5,710 nt of DNA from Bacillota bacterium (GTDB lineage: Bacteria; Bacillota; Bacilli; Alicyclobacillales; Alicyclobacillaceae). Of this stretch, positions 1 through 5,057 are shown in pieces (positions within the stretch are counted from its first letter, which is position 1; every line of letters begins with the position of its first letter). The notes under the pieces were generated by a model. That model did no database searches, had not been told where the DNA came from, and was given only the letters and a program-made list of their open reading frames with translations. A program made the position numbers and the translations under genes. The DNA is taken from contig JAKAXI010000155.1 in assembly GCA_021816665.1 (NCBI GenBank), positions 1 through 5,710 on the forward strand, written 5' to 3'.

Positions 1-29
1 CCGATAAACACAAGTGTAGATTGATACGA

Positions 30-84
30 GACCGTTTAGCAGCGACTCCTTAGGTTGGGGGCGGCTAAACGGTCGTTTGCTTTT
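30..84. terminator. Hairpin terminator left of the ABM gene
   Basis: GACCGTTTAGC (30-40) and GCTAAACGGTC (64-74) form a perfect 11-bp inverted repeat around a 23-nt loop, part of which can pair further. On the + strand it is followed by GTTTGCTTTT (75-84), a fair U-rich tail, so it best fits termination of a rightward gene lying off the left edge. It also sits 8 bases beyond the stop of the leftward ABM gene, but on that strand no T-run follows the stem. Shared bidirectional use is inferred. Bases 1-29 show nothing else I can identify. Confidence 0.6.
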
Positions 85-376
85 ACGGTTGAATCGGCAC
101 ATACAGAGTGCGTTCACGCTTCTCGAGCATTGGCACAATCGTGCCCAGAACAAGCCGCTTGAAGTACTGTGTCTGCGAATGTTGTGCAAGGGCCGATTCA
201 TCTTGATATTGCTCAAACAGAAGAAAAGCGTCGCCATCCTCTTGGCCGCGGTTTGCCAAGTAATGAACGCACCCGGGTTCGTGGTCTTTGACCAACTGCA
301 TCATTTCAATCAGCGCCGCTTCCACTTGGTCGGCCATGCCGGGCTTACACTGATACCGCGCCGTAAGTACTACCAT
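83..376 (-). CDS. ABM-domain (antibiotic biosynthesis monooxygenase/YgiN-like) protein
   Basis: A 97-residue protein, the usual size for a single dimeric alpha/beta-barrel ABM domain. It opens with a beta strand (VVLTARYQCKPG), then an amphipathic helix, and contains EPGCVHYL (residues 33-40) and FLLFEQYQDESALAQH (51-66). These match the family pattern of an EPGC-x-x-Y turn and an F-x-x-x-E-x-Y/W strand followed by an A-x-x-x-H helix. Family members include cofactor-free quinol monooxygenases and heme or small-aromatic oxygenases, so the substrate cannot be named. The start at 376 is chosen because AGGAGG lies 7 bases upstream; the frame stays open to 448, but that extension has no comparable site and does not look like the fold. 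The gene is divergent from the lactonase operon, with 111 bases between the starts. Family assignment is confident; function is unknown. Confidence 0.85.
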   Translation of the reverse strand: MVVLTARYQCKPGMADQVEAALIEMMQLVKDHEPGCVHYLANRGQEDGDAFLLFEQYQDESALAQHSQTQYFKRLVLGTIVPMLEKRERTLYVPIQP

Positions 377-383
377 GTTCACT

Positions 384-389
384 CCTCCT
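384..389 (-). promoter_or_regulatory. Ribosome binding site of the ABM gene
   Basis: CCTCCT on the + strand reads AGGAGG on the coding strand, 7 bases before the ATG at 376. It decides this start over the longer open frame reaching 448. Confidence 0.8.
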
Positions 390-414
390 CTCGCCTCGTC
401 ATTCTCTCTCCTTA

Positions 415-443
415 CGTACATTCCCTCCCGACTGCGGTACAAT
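415..443 (+). promoter_or_regulatory. Possible sigma-A promoter of the aiiA-dppA operon
   Basis: TACAAT (438-443) matches five of six positions of the -10 consensus. A poor -35 (CGTACA, 415-420) lies 17 bases upstream. The site is 44 bases before the lactonase start, in the divergent intergenic region. The weak -35 means it is only a candidate and might need an activator. I found no convincing promoter for the leftward ABM gene in the same gap. Confidence 0.35.
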
Positions 444-487
444 TCCATGGAGACGCGTTGGATTCTGCTTGTGGAGGTGCACTGAGT

Positions 488-1270
488 ATGGCAGTGAAGT
501 CTTTGTCAATTCTTCCTGTTGGTCGCTGTGGCGTGGCGAACTGGATGCTCGACACCCGGTTGCAGGGTACTGAGGCTGGAAGGCCAATCGTGGAGTTGCC
601 CGTCTGGGTGTACCTCATCGAGACGACAGATGGCCCCATTCTGATTGACTCTGGAATGCCGGACGAGTGTATCGGTCGCCCTGATTTACTAGCCGATCCC
701 GATCATCCAGAGGAATCACCTGAGATTGTCCCGCAGATGGGGGCAGGCGATAGCATAGTGTCTGCCTTGGCGCGAGCGAAGCTGGCGCCAAACGACCTAC
801 TCTGTCTAGTCAGCACGCACTGGCACTTTGATCACGCGGGAGGCAATCGGCACTTTCCCGAGACCCGGGTTGTTGTGCAGCGCACCGAATACGAATCATT
901 TTTCTCACTGGCCACAGAGGAACAGTCAGAGGCGTTCTGGATTACGTCCGATCTGCGGTACGACTTTGTCGATGGGGACGTTGAACTGGTTCCGGGCGTG
1001 CACTTGATCTCAACTCCAGGCCATAGCCCCGGACATCAGTCAGTCCTTGTAAGCACACCGCAGAGCGGCAATGTTCTGTTGACGATTGATGCGGCCTATA
1101 CGGGATTGAACTACGAGGAGGGAATTCCTTTCACCGTAATTGATGAGGGCATGACCCGGTTGTCGATTCAAAAGCTGAAGTACATAGCGAAGGACGAGCA
1201 CGCCTTTGTATTCTACGGACACGATACCGTGCAAGCAAAGTCAGTTCGGCCGTTCCCTGCACACTATTGA
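488..1270 (+). CDS. aiiA: N-acyl-homoserine lactone lactonase, AiiA-type metallo-beta-lactamase fold
   Basis: This 260-residue enzyme should hydrolyse the lactone ring of N-acyl-homoserine lactones and so destroy Gram-negative quorum-sensing signals. It is close in length to Bacillus AiiA (250 residues). The dinuclear metal site is complete: the HWHFDH motif gives H111, H113, D115 and H116, TPGHSPGHQS gives H179, TIDAAY gives bridging D201, and FYGHD gives H245. Tyr204, three residues after D201, corresponds to the substrate-contacting Tyr194 of AiiA. The N-terminal LPVGRCG and LPVWVYLIET stretches and the C-terminal RPFPAHY also follow AiiA. No signal peptide is seen, so it is probably cytosolic. 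The ATG at 488 is preceded by GGAGG (473-477), a slightly long 10 bases away; the frame is open upstream to 77, but that part is antisense to the ABM gene and not family-like. It is the first gene of an operon with dppA. Lipolactonase side activities are possible. Confidence 0.93.
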   Translation: MAVKSLSILPVGRCGVANWMLDTRLQGTEAGRPIVELPVWVYLIETTDGPILIDSGMPDECIGRPDLLADPDHPEESPEIVPQMGAGDSIVSALARAKLAPNDLLCLVSTHWHFDHAGGNRHFPETRVVVQRTEYESFFSLATEEQSEAFWITSDLRYDFVDGDVELVPGVHLISTPGHSPGHQSVLVSTPQSGNVLLTIDAAYTGLNYEEGIPFTVIDEGMTRLSIQKLKYIAKDEHAFVFYGHDTVQAKSVRPFPAHY

Positions 1271-1275
1271 GGAGG
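1268..1275 (+). promoter_or_regulatory. Ribosome binding site of dppA, overlapping the aiiA stop
   Basis: TGAGGAGG contains both the TGA stop of the lactonase and the GGAGG that precedes the GTG at 1284 by 8 bases. It fixes the GTG start and ties translation of the two genes together. Confidence 0.8.
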
Positions 1276-1283
1276 CGATCACA

Positions 1284-2132
1284 GTGAAGATTTTTATCAG
1301 CGCAGATATGGAAGGTATCAGTGGAGTCGCGACAAACATGCAACTGACCAAGGATTCCGAGTACCAACGTTTTCGGAAACTGATGACGCAGGACGTCAAC
1401 GCAGCCATCGCAGGAGCATTTGACGGCGGTGCAACCGATGTCGTTGTCGCGGACGGGCACGGCAACATGTCCAACATTCTGATTGAAGACCTCGATGAAC
1501 GCGCCACCTTAATCAGCGGAAACAACCGGGTGATGTGTCAGCTCGAAGGACTTGATGAAACTTTTAACGGCGTGTTCTTTGTGGGTCATCACGGCCGTGA
1601 AGGCGGCGATGAGCGAGCAGTCATCAACCACACCTTGGCTGGCGTCTGTGTCACTGAGCTTCGCGTGAATGGACAAGTTGTCGGTGAGACACAGTTGAAC
1701 GCCAGGGTGGCTGGGCAGTTTGGCGTGCCGGCCTTGTTTGTCACGGGTGACGACGCGTACGTCAGGGAGGTGCAGTTCGACTTACCGCATGTCGTCGGGG
1801 CAGTTGTAAAGCGTGGGATCGACCGCTACGCTGCAGAGTTGTTGCCACCGCGCAAGGCGCAACAGGTGATTCGGGCTCAGGCGGGCGAAGCGATGAAAAG
1901 GGTTGGTCACGTCCCGCCACTGGTCGTACCGGGTCCGGTGACGTTTGAAGTAGAGTTTAAGACCACTGCACAGGCACACATGACGACCACTATTCCGCTG
2001 GTTGAACAGGTCGGTCCGAAGACGATCCGCTTTACTAGCCCGGACATGGTCACAGCCTACAAGCTATTTTGGGGCTGTGTGATCATCGGCATGACTGCGA
2101 CAACTGGGGTGCTGGGGCAAGTCAACGCCTGA
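1284..2132 (+). CDS. dppA: D-aminopeptidase, peptidase family M55 (DppA-like)
   Basis: This 282-residue zinc peptidase (B. subtilis DppA has 274) is expected to remove D-amino acids, typically D-Ala, from the N-terminus of short peptides such as D-Ala-D-Ala. The family signature ISADMEGISG lies at residues 5-14, giving metal ligands D8 and E10. Further ligands by family comparison are H59 (VADGHGNMSN), H103 (VGHHGREGG) and E135 (VGETQLNA), with H116 (INHTLAG) as the likely catalytic histidine. The later VPALFVTGDD stretch and the C-terminal EVEFKTTAQA region also fit the family. It has no signal peptide, consistent with the cytosolic, ring-shaped decameric family members. The GTG start at 1284 is supported by GGAGG 8 bases upstream, and MKIFISADMEG is the canonical N-terminus. 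Only 13 bases separate it from aiiA. Unlike the B. subtilis dpp locus, no dipeptide ABC transporter follows. Confidence 0.93.
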   Translation: MKIFISADMEGISGVATNMQLTKDSEYQRFRKLMTQDVNAAIAGAFDGGATDVVVADGHGNMSNILIEDLDERATLISGNNRVMCQLEGLDETFNGVFFVGHHGREGGDERAVINHTLAGVCVTELRVNGQVVGETQLNARVAGQFGVPALFVTGDDAYVREVQFDLPHVVGAVVKRGIDRYAAELLPPRKAQQVIRAQAGEAMKRVGHVPPLVVPGPVTFEVEFKTTAQAHMTTTIPLVEQVGPKTIRFTSPDMVTAYKLFWGCVIIGMTATTGVLGQVNA

Positions 2133-2163
2133 CCTCAGCACGTGTGCGCAGCAACCGGAAAGA

Positions 2164-2195
2164 GCGGATGAACGGTCGCCGCGTCGTTCATCCGC
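2164..2195. terminator. Hairpin terminator between convergent dppA and the GYP-repeat gene
   Basis: GCGGATGAAC (2164-2173) and GTTCATCCGC (2186-2195) are perfect 10-bp arms. One more G-C pair plus wobble pairs extend the stem into the 12-nt spacer. The stem begins 32 bases after the dppA stop. Rightward it is followed only by CTTGTGCGG, while leftward it is followed by CTCTTTCCGG, so neither side has a long T-run. Its location between two convergent genes suggests bidirectional use. The remaining bases to 2273 show no gene. Confidence 0.6.
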
Positions 2196-2273
2196 CTTGT
2201 GCGGTGCTGCACGCCGTCTGCAGATGCAACGGTCGTGTGTCCGTTCGCTCTTCACACTCTCTGTCGACCCGAG

Positions 2274-2714
2274 TTATGACCACGGAGGGGTCGCGGTGGC
2301 ATCAGGTAAGGAGCCCGATGCTGGCCGAGTACCTGACCTCGGACCGTAGCCAGGACCGTAGCCAGGACCGTAGCCAGGACCGTAGCCAGGACCGTATGGA
2401 GGATAGCCGTATCCATAATAGGGCGGACGGGCCAGGTTGGCAGCGGCAACGCCGGTCAGAACTGCGAAAGGCAAGAAAAAGAATGGAAAGAACACATGGA
2501 AAACATCCAGTTCGTTTGGACTTCCGACCGCCGGTGCAATGTCATTTGCTTTCGACGCCGCGGATACTTGGTTGAACACACAGCAGTTTGCGAGGTAGAT
2601 TCCGGCCTCGGAGACGGAGTGCAGTGTACCATGATAGACGACACCTTCCACGTGATAAACCAGGACGTTCCGCCCGATTAACGACTCTGCATGGCTGCGC
2701 AGTGAACTCGACAT
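2274..2714 (-). CDS. Hypothetical protein: possible Sm-like N-terminus, hydrophobic segment, Gly-Tyr-Pro repeat tail
   Basis: A 146-residue protein that I do not recognise by name. Residues 13-43 (IGRNVLVY, then EGVVYHGTLHSVSEAGIYL) have the spacing of glycines and hydrophobics seen in the Sm1 motif of Sm/LSm small beta barrels; this is a pattern-level inference. Residues 44-68 are a polar linker. Residues 70-95 are strongly hydrophobic (FFPFFFLPFAVLTGVAA) and may insert in or lie on a membrane. The tail from residue 97 is rich in Gly, Tyr and Pro, with GYGP-type units at about 107-125 encoded by 12-bp DNA repeats, ending in a Ser/Pro/Thr-rich stretch. The start at 2714 is set by AAAGGAG 8 bases upstream; the frame remains open to 3122, but that part is antisense to the control region and the regulator. 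The gene is divergent from the ytrA-type locus. A spore-coat or surface-layer role is conceivable from composition only. Confidence 0.75.
   Translation of the reverse strand: MSSSLRSHAESLIGRNVLVYHVEGVVYHGTLHSVSEAGIYLANCCVFNQVSAASKANDIAPAVGSPNELDVFHVFFPFFFLPFAVLTGVAAANLARPPYYGYGYPPYGPGYGPGYGPGYGPGYGPRSGTRPASGSLPDATATPPWS
2341..2396 (-). repeat. 12-bp tandem repeat inside the GYP-rich gene
   Basis: The + strand unit GGACCGTAGCCA occurs four times exactly (2341-2388) and a fifth time for its first eight bases (2389-2396). The unit is a multiple of three, so copy-number change would keep the leftward reading frame and simply add or remove a four-residue Gly-Tyr-Gly-Pro unit. The near identity of the copies suggests recent expansion by slippage. 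Confidence 0.95.
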
Positions 2715-2722
2715 CTGACAGT

Positions 2723-2729
2723 CTCCTTT
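2723..2729 (-). promoter_or_regulatory. Ribosome binding site of the GYP-repeat gene
   Basis: CTCCTTT on the + strand reads AAAGGAG on the coding strand, 8 bases before the ATG at 2714. It supports the 146-residue protein over a 282-residue reading from 3122. Confidence 0.8.
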
Positions 2730-2744
2730 CGCCCATTTCCCTAC

Positions 2745-2774
2745 ACCATACGCGAGACATTCGCCCGTTGTCCC
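2745..2774 (-). promoter_or_regulatory. Possible promoter of the GYP-repeat gene
   Basis: On the leftward strand GGGACA (2774-2769) and TATGGT (2750-2745) each match four of six sigma-A consensus positions, with an 18-base spacer. Transcription would start close to 2738, leaving a short leader that contains the ribosome binding site. The -35 lies inside the perfect palindrome at 2767-2781. This is a weak match; a sporulation sigma factor cannot be excluded. Confidence 0.3.
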
Positions 2775-2781
2775 GGACAAC
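2767..2781. promoter_or_regulatory. Perfect palindrome, operator-like, between divergent genes
   Basis: GTTGTCC (2767-2773) and GGACAAC (2775-2781) form a perfect 7+7 inverted repeat about a single C. The spacing suits a dimeric helix-turn-helix regulator. It overlaps the candidate leftward -35. It also overlaps a possible rightward promoter, TTGTCC (2768-2773) with TATACT (2790-2795) at 16 bases. I do not know which protein would bind it. Confidence 0.45.
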
Positions 2782-2802
2782 AGCCCGGTTATACTCCAGC
2801 CA

Positions 2803-2832
2803 TTGATTCGAAACTGAGAAACGTTGTATAGT
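2803..2832 (+). promoter_or_regulatory. Sigma-A-like promoter of the ytrA-type locus
   Basis: TTGATT (2803-2808) and TATAGT (2827-2832) are separated by 18 bases and match the -35 and -10 consensus at four and five of six positions. The predicted start site near 2839 falls at the first base of the GTGTA/TACAC operator, the geometry expected for a repressed promoter. Confidence 0.5.
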
Positions 2833-2837
2833 GCACC

Positions 2838-2862
2838 GGTGTACCATGTGTACTGGTACACA
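2838..2862. promoter_or_regulatory. YtrA-type operator, GTGTA-N13-TACAC
   Basis: GTGTACCA (2839-2846) and TGGTACAC (2854-2861) are perfect 8-bp arms around 7 bases, so GTGTA and TACAC lie exactly 13 bases apart. The published B. subtilis YtrA repressor site is AGTGTA-N13-TACACT, as I recall it, which differs from this site only in the outermost base at each end. It sits just after the candidate -10 and 35 bases before the regulator's ATG, so the intact regulator probably repressed its own transcription. The site is intact although the regulator gene is broken. Confidence 0.7.
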
Positions 2863-2896
2863 CATGACAAGTAGGATGCCGTGTGGAGGCAGGGGA

Positions 2897-3231
2897 ATGT
2901 GGCTTCATGTGGATCCACGGTCGTCAGTCCCTGTTTACCTCCAAGTGGTAAACGAAGTGAAAACGGCGGTGGCCAAGGGAATGCTATCACCGGGCGACAG
3001 GCTTCCGTCCGTGCGTGAACTGGCGACAGAGATGACCATCGATCACAACACGATTGCCAAGGCGTATTAGGAACTCGAACGCGAGCGGTTATTGAGGTCG
3101 TGCGCGGACGCGGCACATTCATTGCACTTCAGCGTGCAGTGCCGAACCAGAACGAACGGTTGGCAGAGATGCGAGATCAGATGCGCCAATTGCTTGTCTG
3201 GCGCAGTAGACTCGGTGCGCCAGCGTCTTGA
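2897..3231 (+). pseudogene. ytrA: YtrA-subfamily GntR transcriptional regulator, disrupted
   Basis: The reading begins at an ATG with GGAGG 7 bases upstream and encodes the winged-helix DNA-binding domain of short YtrA-type GntR repressors: VPVYLQVVNEVKTAVAKG, then GDRLPSVRELA and DHNTIAKAY. At 3068-3070 a TAG stands where the family normally has Gln or Arg (AY-x-ELERE). Reading through it gives ELERERL. The frame then shifts at about 3092, where one base appears to be missing, and continues as EVVRGRGTFIAL from 3094 to a TGA at 3229-3231. Two independent lesions make an active full-length protein very unlikely; a 57-residue truncated HTH peptide could still be made. Members of the family control ABC transporter operons that respond to cell-wall antibiotics in Bacillus, and an ABC permease remnant follows directly. 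Loss of the repressor may have freed the promoter. Confidence 0.85.
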
Positions 3232-3691
3232 GCGGTGGTTCCTAAGAGCGCTTGTGTACCGGGAGTGGCAGTTGAATCGCGTGAAGTATCTGTGGGCTGG
3301 ATTCCTCCTTGTCGCTGCTGTGGTCGGCTAGATGTTGTGGCAGTTGACTACGCCGTCCTACTTGTCCGAAGTGATACGCCCTCAGGTGGTAGCGGTCGCG
3401 GATGGCAACCTCAGCAACAGCCAGGTGGTGCTTGCTTCGCTCGTGGCAGTGTTACTTGGTGTGCGTCTTCTGCAAGGAGACACAGGGAAAGGAGCCATCT
3501 CCTTTACGCTCTCCGGCCCACATCTTCTTCCCCGTTTCCTGGCGCTCTTTTCCGACTGGTCTGGGGCACTCTGCCAACAGGCCCAGGTGCCAGTGTTACT
3601 CTCACTTGGCACGACGGTCCTCGTGGTGTGGGGCGTGGTGTGCCTGGTCGTTTCGCTCATCTACTTTTCGCGTCGAGACGTCTTGACTTGA
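3215..3691 (+). pseudogene. ABC-2-type transporter permease, degraded remnant
   Basis: One frame runs from a GTG at 3215 to a TGA at 3689-3691, interrupted by TAG at 3329-3331. The first part (about 38 residues, ERWFLRALVYREWQLNRVKYLWAG) is the typical cytoplasmic start of ABC-2 permeases of regulator-linked transporters and enters the first membrane helix. After the stop, 119 codons remain open: a hydrophobic helix (VVLASLVAVLLGVRLLQG), then GKGAISFTLSGP, which resembles the family's G-x-L-x-F-T-L-S-GP cytoplasmic motif, then a terminal helix (LGTTVLVVWGVVCLVVSLIYFS). The middle helices of a normal permease of 300 or more residues are missing, so an internal deletion soon after the SGP motif is inferred. 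Neither part has a ribosome binding site, and the beginning overlaps the end of the regulator remnant. The ATPase gene expected between regulator and permease is absent. Confidence 0.75.
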
Positions 3692-3705
3692 ACGCGTAAA
3701 CAGAA

Positions 3706-3747
3706 GGGAGCTGTGCTTAAAGGGTCAAAGACCTGTCGCACAGCCCC
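3706..3747. terminator. Hairpin terminator between the permease remnant and moeA
   Basis: GGG-A-GCTGTGC (3706-3716) pairs with GCACAGCCCC (3738-3747), leaving A3709 bulged. Inside, GGTC (3723-3726) and GACC (3730-3733) pair around a 3-base loop. Rightward it is followed by ACTTTGTGG and leftward by TTCTGTTTACG, both moderately T-rich. It lies 14 bases past the permease stop and 20 bases past the moeA stop, so it probably serves both convergent transcripts. Confidence 0.6.
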
Positions 3748-3767
3748 ACTTTGTGGTCGTGGCAGAT

Positions 3768-5018
3768 TTACCTAGAGGACAGCGCGCCGTCGAGAAAGCG
3801 CAAGGGCAGTACGGTGCCCGCTTCGACGTATGGCTCGTCGAGGCGGATGAGACAGTTTGCGCTGGCAAAACTCGAGATTTGGCCGGCTGCCTGAGCCATC
3901 TCTGTGTCGACGACGACCACGCCGTCCTTTATCCGGGCAGCGCCCCGCAAGATCCGAGTGTGTCTCACGGGCTTTTGCTTGACCGTGTGCAACAGGTGCC
4001 CGCTCGCAGGGAAGGGTTCGTCCTGCCAGCCCATGGCCTGCCGGAGCACGGGGCGAACGAGTGTCTCAAACTGCACGAACCCCGCGGCGGGGTTCCCCGA
4101 GAGCGCGAACACTACCGCACCCTCTACGGTTGCGGCGACCAGTGGGGATCCAGGTCGCATCAACACCCGTCGCACCGCGATGTGCCCGCCGAGGTCCGCG
4201 ATGACTCGGGGTACGTAGTCATAGTCCCCTGCGGAAACGCCGCCAGTCAAAATCACGAAATCACTCGAGGCTACAGCTTTGACGAGAGCCGTTCGGATTG
4301 CGTCCCGGTTGTCTTCGACGTACGAGCAATCGACCACGGTGATGCCATCGGCGGTAAGTGCGCCGGTTAGATAGGCGTCGTTGGCTCCGTAGATTTGACC
4401 GGGTGCAAGCGGCGCCTCCGTATCACGGCAGAGTTCACTCCCAGTGACGATGATGCTAGACGTGGGGCGCTTGGCGACGGACAAATGTGCGATGCCATAG
4501 GTTCGTAATAAAGACAGGTGTGCCCCTGTCAACCGCACGCCGTGGCCCAGGACAACTGTGCCAGCGACACCGTCTTGTCCACGTGGTTGCACAGACTCAC
4601 CAGCTCGCAGAGACCGCAGCAAGCGCACGGAAGACGATGCAGCTGTGGTTCCTTGCTCGGAAGACGTCGACTCTTCACACCACTCAAAACGCGCTACCGC
4701 GTTCGTGCCCGGGGGCATCGGTGCACCAGTCATAATGCGTACCGCACTGCCCGCAGGTGGGGAGCCGGTCGGGGCATCGCCCGCTGCCAAGGTTCCAGTT
4801 ACTGAAAAAGTAGTCCCTTCCTCGAGCTCTCCGTCCACGCGAAGTGCGAAACCGTCCATCATCGCTCGGTCAAACGGCGGGACGTCGATTCGCGCAACTG
4901 CCTCGGCAGCAAGGACGCGGCCGAGGCAGTCGTCGACAGGGACGGATTCGCTCCGTACGGCAGGTGCCAGAGCTTTCACAGCTGCCACTGCTTCGTCAAA
5001 CGGGTGGAGCACATCCAC
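3768..5018 (-). CDS. moeA: Molybdopterin molybdenumtransferase MoeA
   Basis: This 416-residue cytosolic enzyme inserts molybdate into adenylylated molybdopterin in the last step of molybdenum cofactor synthesis. Length and motif order fit the family. Residues 27-58 (PVDDCLGRVLA, then PPFDRAMMDGFA) are the conserved N-terminal region; RIMTGAPMPPGTNAVARFE (94-112) follows; GGVSAGDYD (259-267) is the active-site signature of the MogA-like domain; MRPGSPL (287-293) and SGNPAAGFV (307-315) complete it. The C-terminal beta domain includes QISSFASANCL (380-390). The start is a GTG at 5018, the first possible in-frame start after a TGA at 5025-5027; GAAGGGA lies 11 bases upstream, a weak and rather distant binding site, and a second GTG at 5012 is possible. 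It lies 39 bases after the aldo/keto reductase stop on the same strand, so the two are probably co-transcribed. No other Moco synthesis gene or molybdoenzyme is in the window. Confidence 0.95.
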   Translation of the reverse strand: MDVLHPFDEAVAAVKALAPAVRSESVPVDDCLGRVLAAEAVARIDVPPFDRAMMDGFALRVDGELEEGTTFSVTGTLAAGDAPTGSPPAGSAVRIMTGAPMPPGTNAVARFEWCEESTSSEQGTTAASSSVRLLRSLRAGESVQPRGQDGVAGTVVLGHGVRLTGAHLSLLRTYGIAHLSVAKRPTSSIIVTGSELCRDTEAPLAPGQIYGANDAYLTGALTADGITVVDCSYVEDNRDAIRTALVKAVASSDFVILTGGVSAGDYDYVPRVIADLGGHIAVRRVLMRPGSPLVAATVEGAVVFALSGNPAAGFVQFETLVRPVLRQAMGWQDEPFPASGHLLHTVKQKPVRHTRILRGAARIKDGVVVVDTEMAQAAGQISSFASANCLIRLDEPYVEAGTVLPLRFLDGALSSR

Positions 5019-5057
5019 CGCGCGTCACGTCCCTTCGCCAGCAAACATGCGTTCCGC

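Noticed and set aside
1..5. Adapter remnant at the left edge (CCGAT)
   Set aside because: Only five bases agree with the adapter end, and the next base differs from the expected CCGATCT; easily chance.
77..487. Extended N-terminus of the lactonase frame (137 extra residues)
   Set aside because: It is antisense to the ABM gene, lacks a ribosome binding site and does not resemble any lactonase N-terminus; family alignment and GGAGG support the ATG at 488.
2341..2396. CRISPR-like array
   Set aside because: Units are 12 bp, contiguous and without spacers, and they encode protein repeats.
2069..2575. Rightward 168-residue frame with Asp-Arg-Ser-Gln repeats
   Set aside because: It is the reverse-frame shadow of the 12-bp repeat and the GYP-rich gene, and its beginning overlaps dppA; no ribosome binding site and an atypical composition.
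2715..3122. Leftward extension of the GYP-repeat frame to 282 residues
   Set aside because: It is antisense to the regulator and promoter region; AAAGGAG before 2714 and the drop in protein-like composition set the shorter start.
2897..3691. Genetic recoding (amber readthrough) to keep the regulator and permease active
   Set aside because: The regulator also has a frameshift, the permease lacks its middle and the ATPase is missing, so simple decay explains the locus better.
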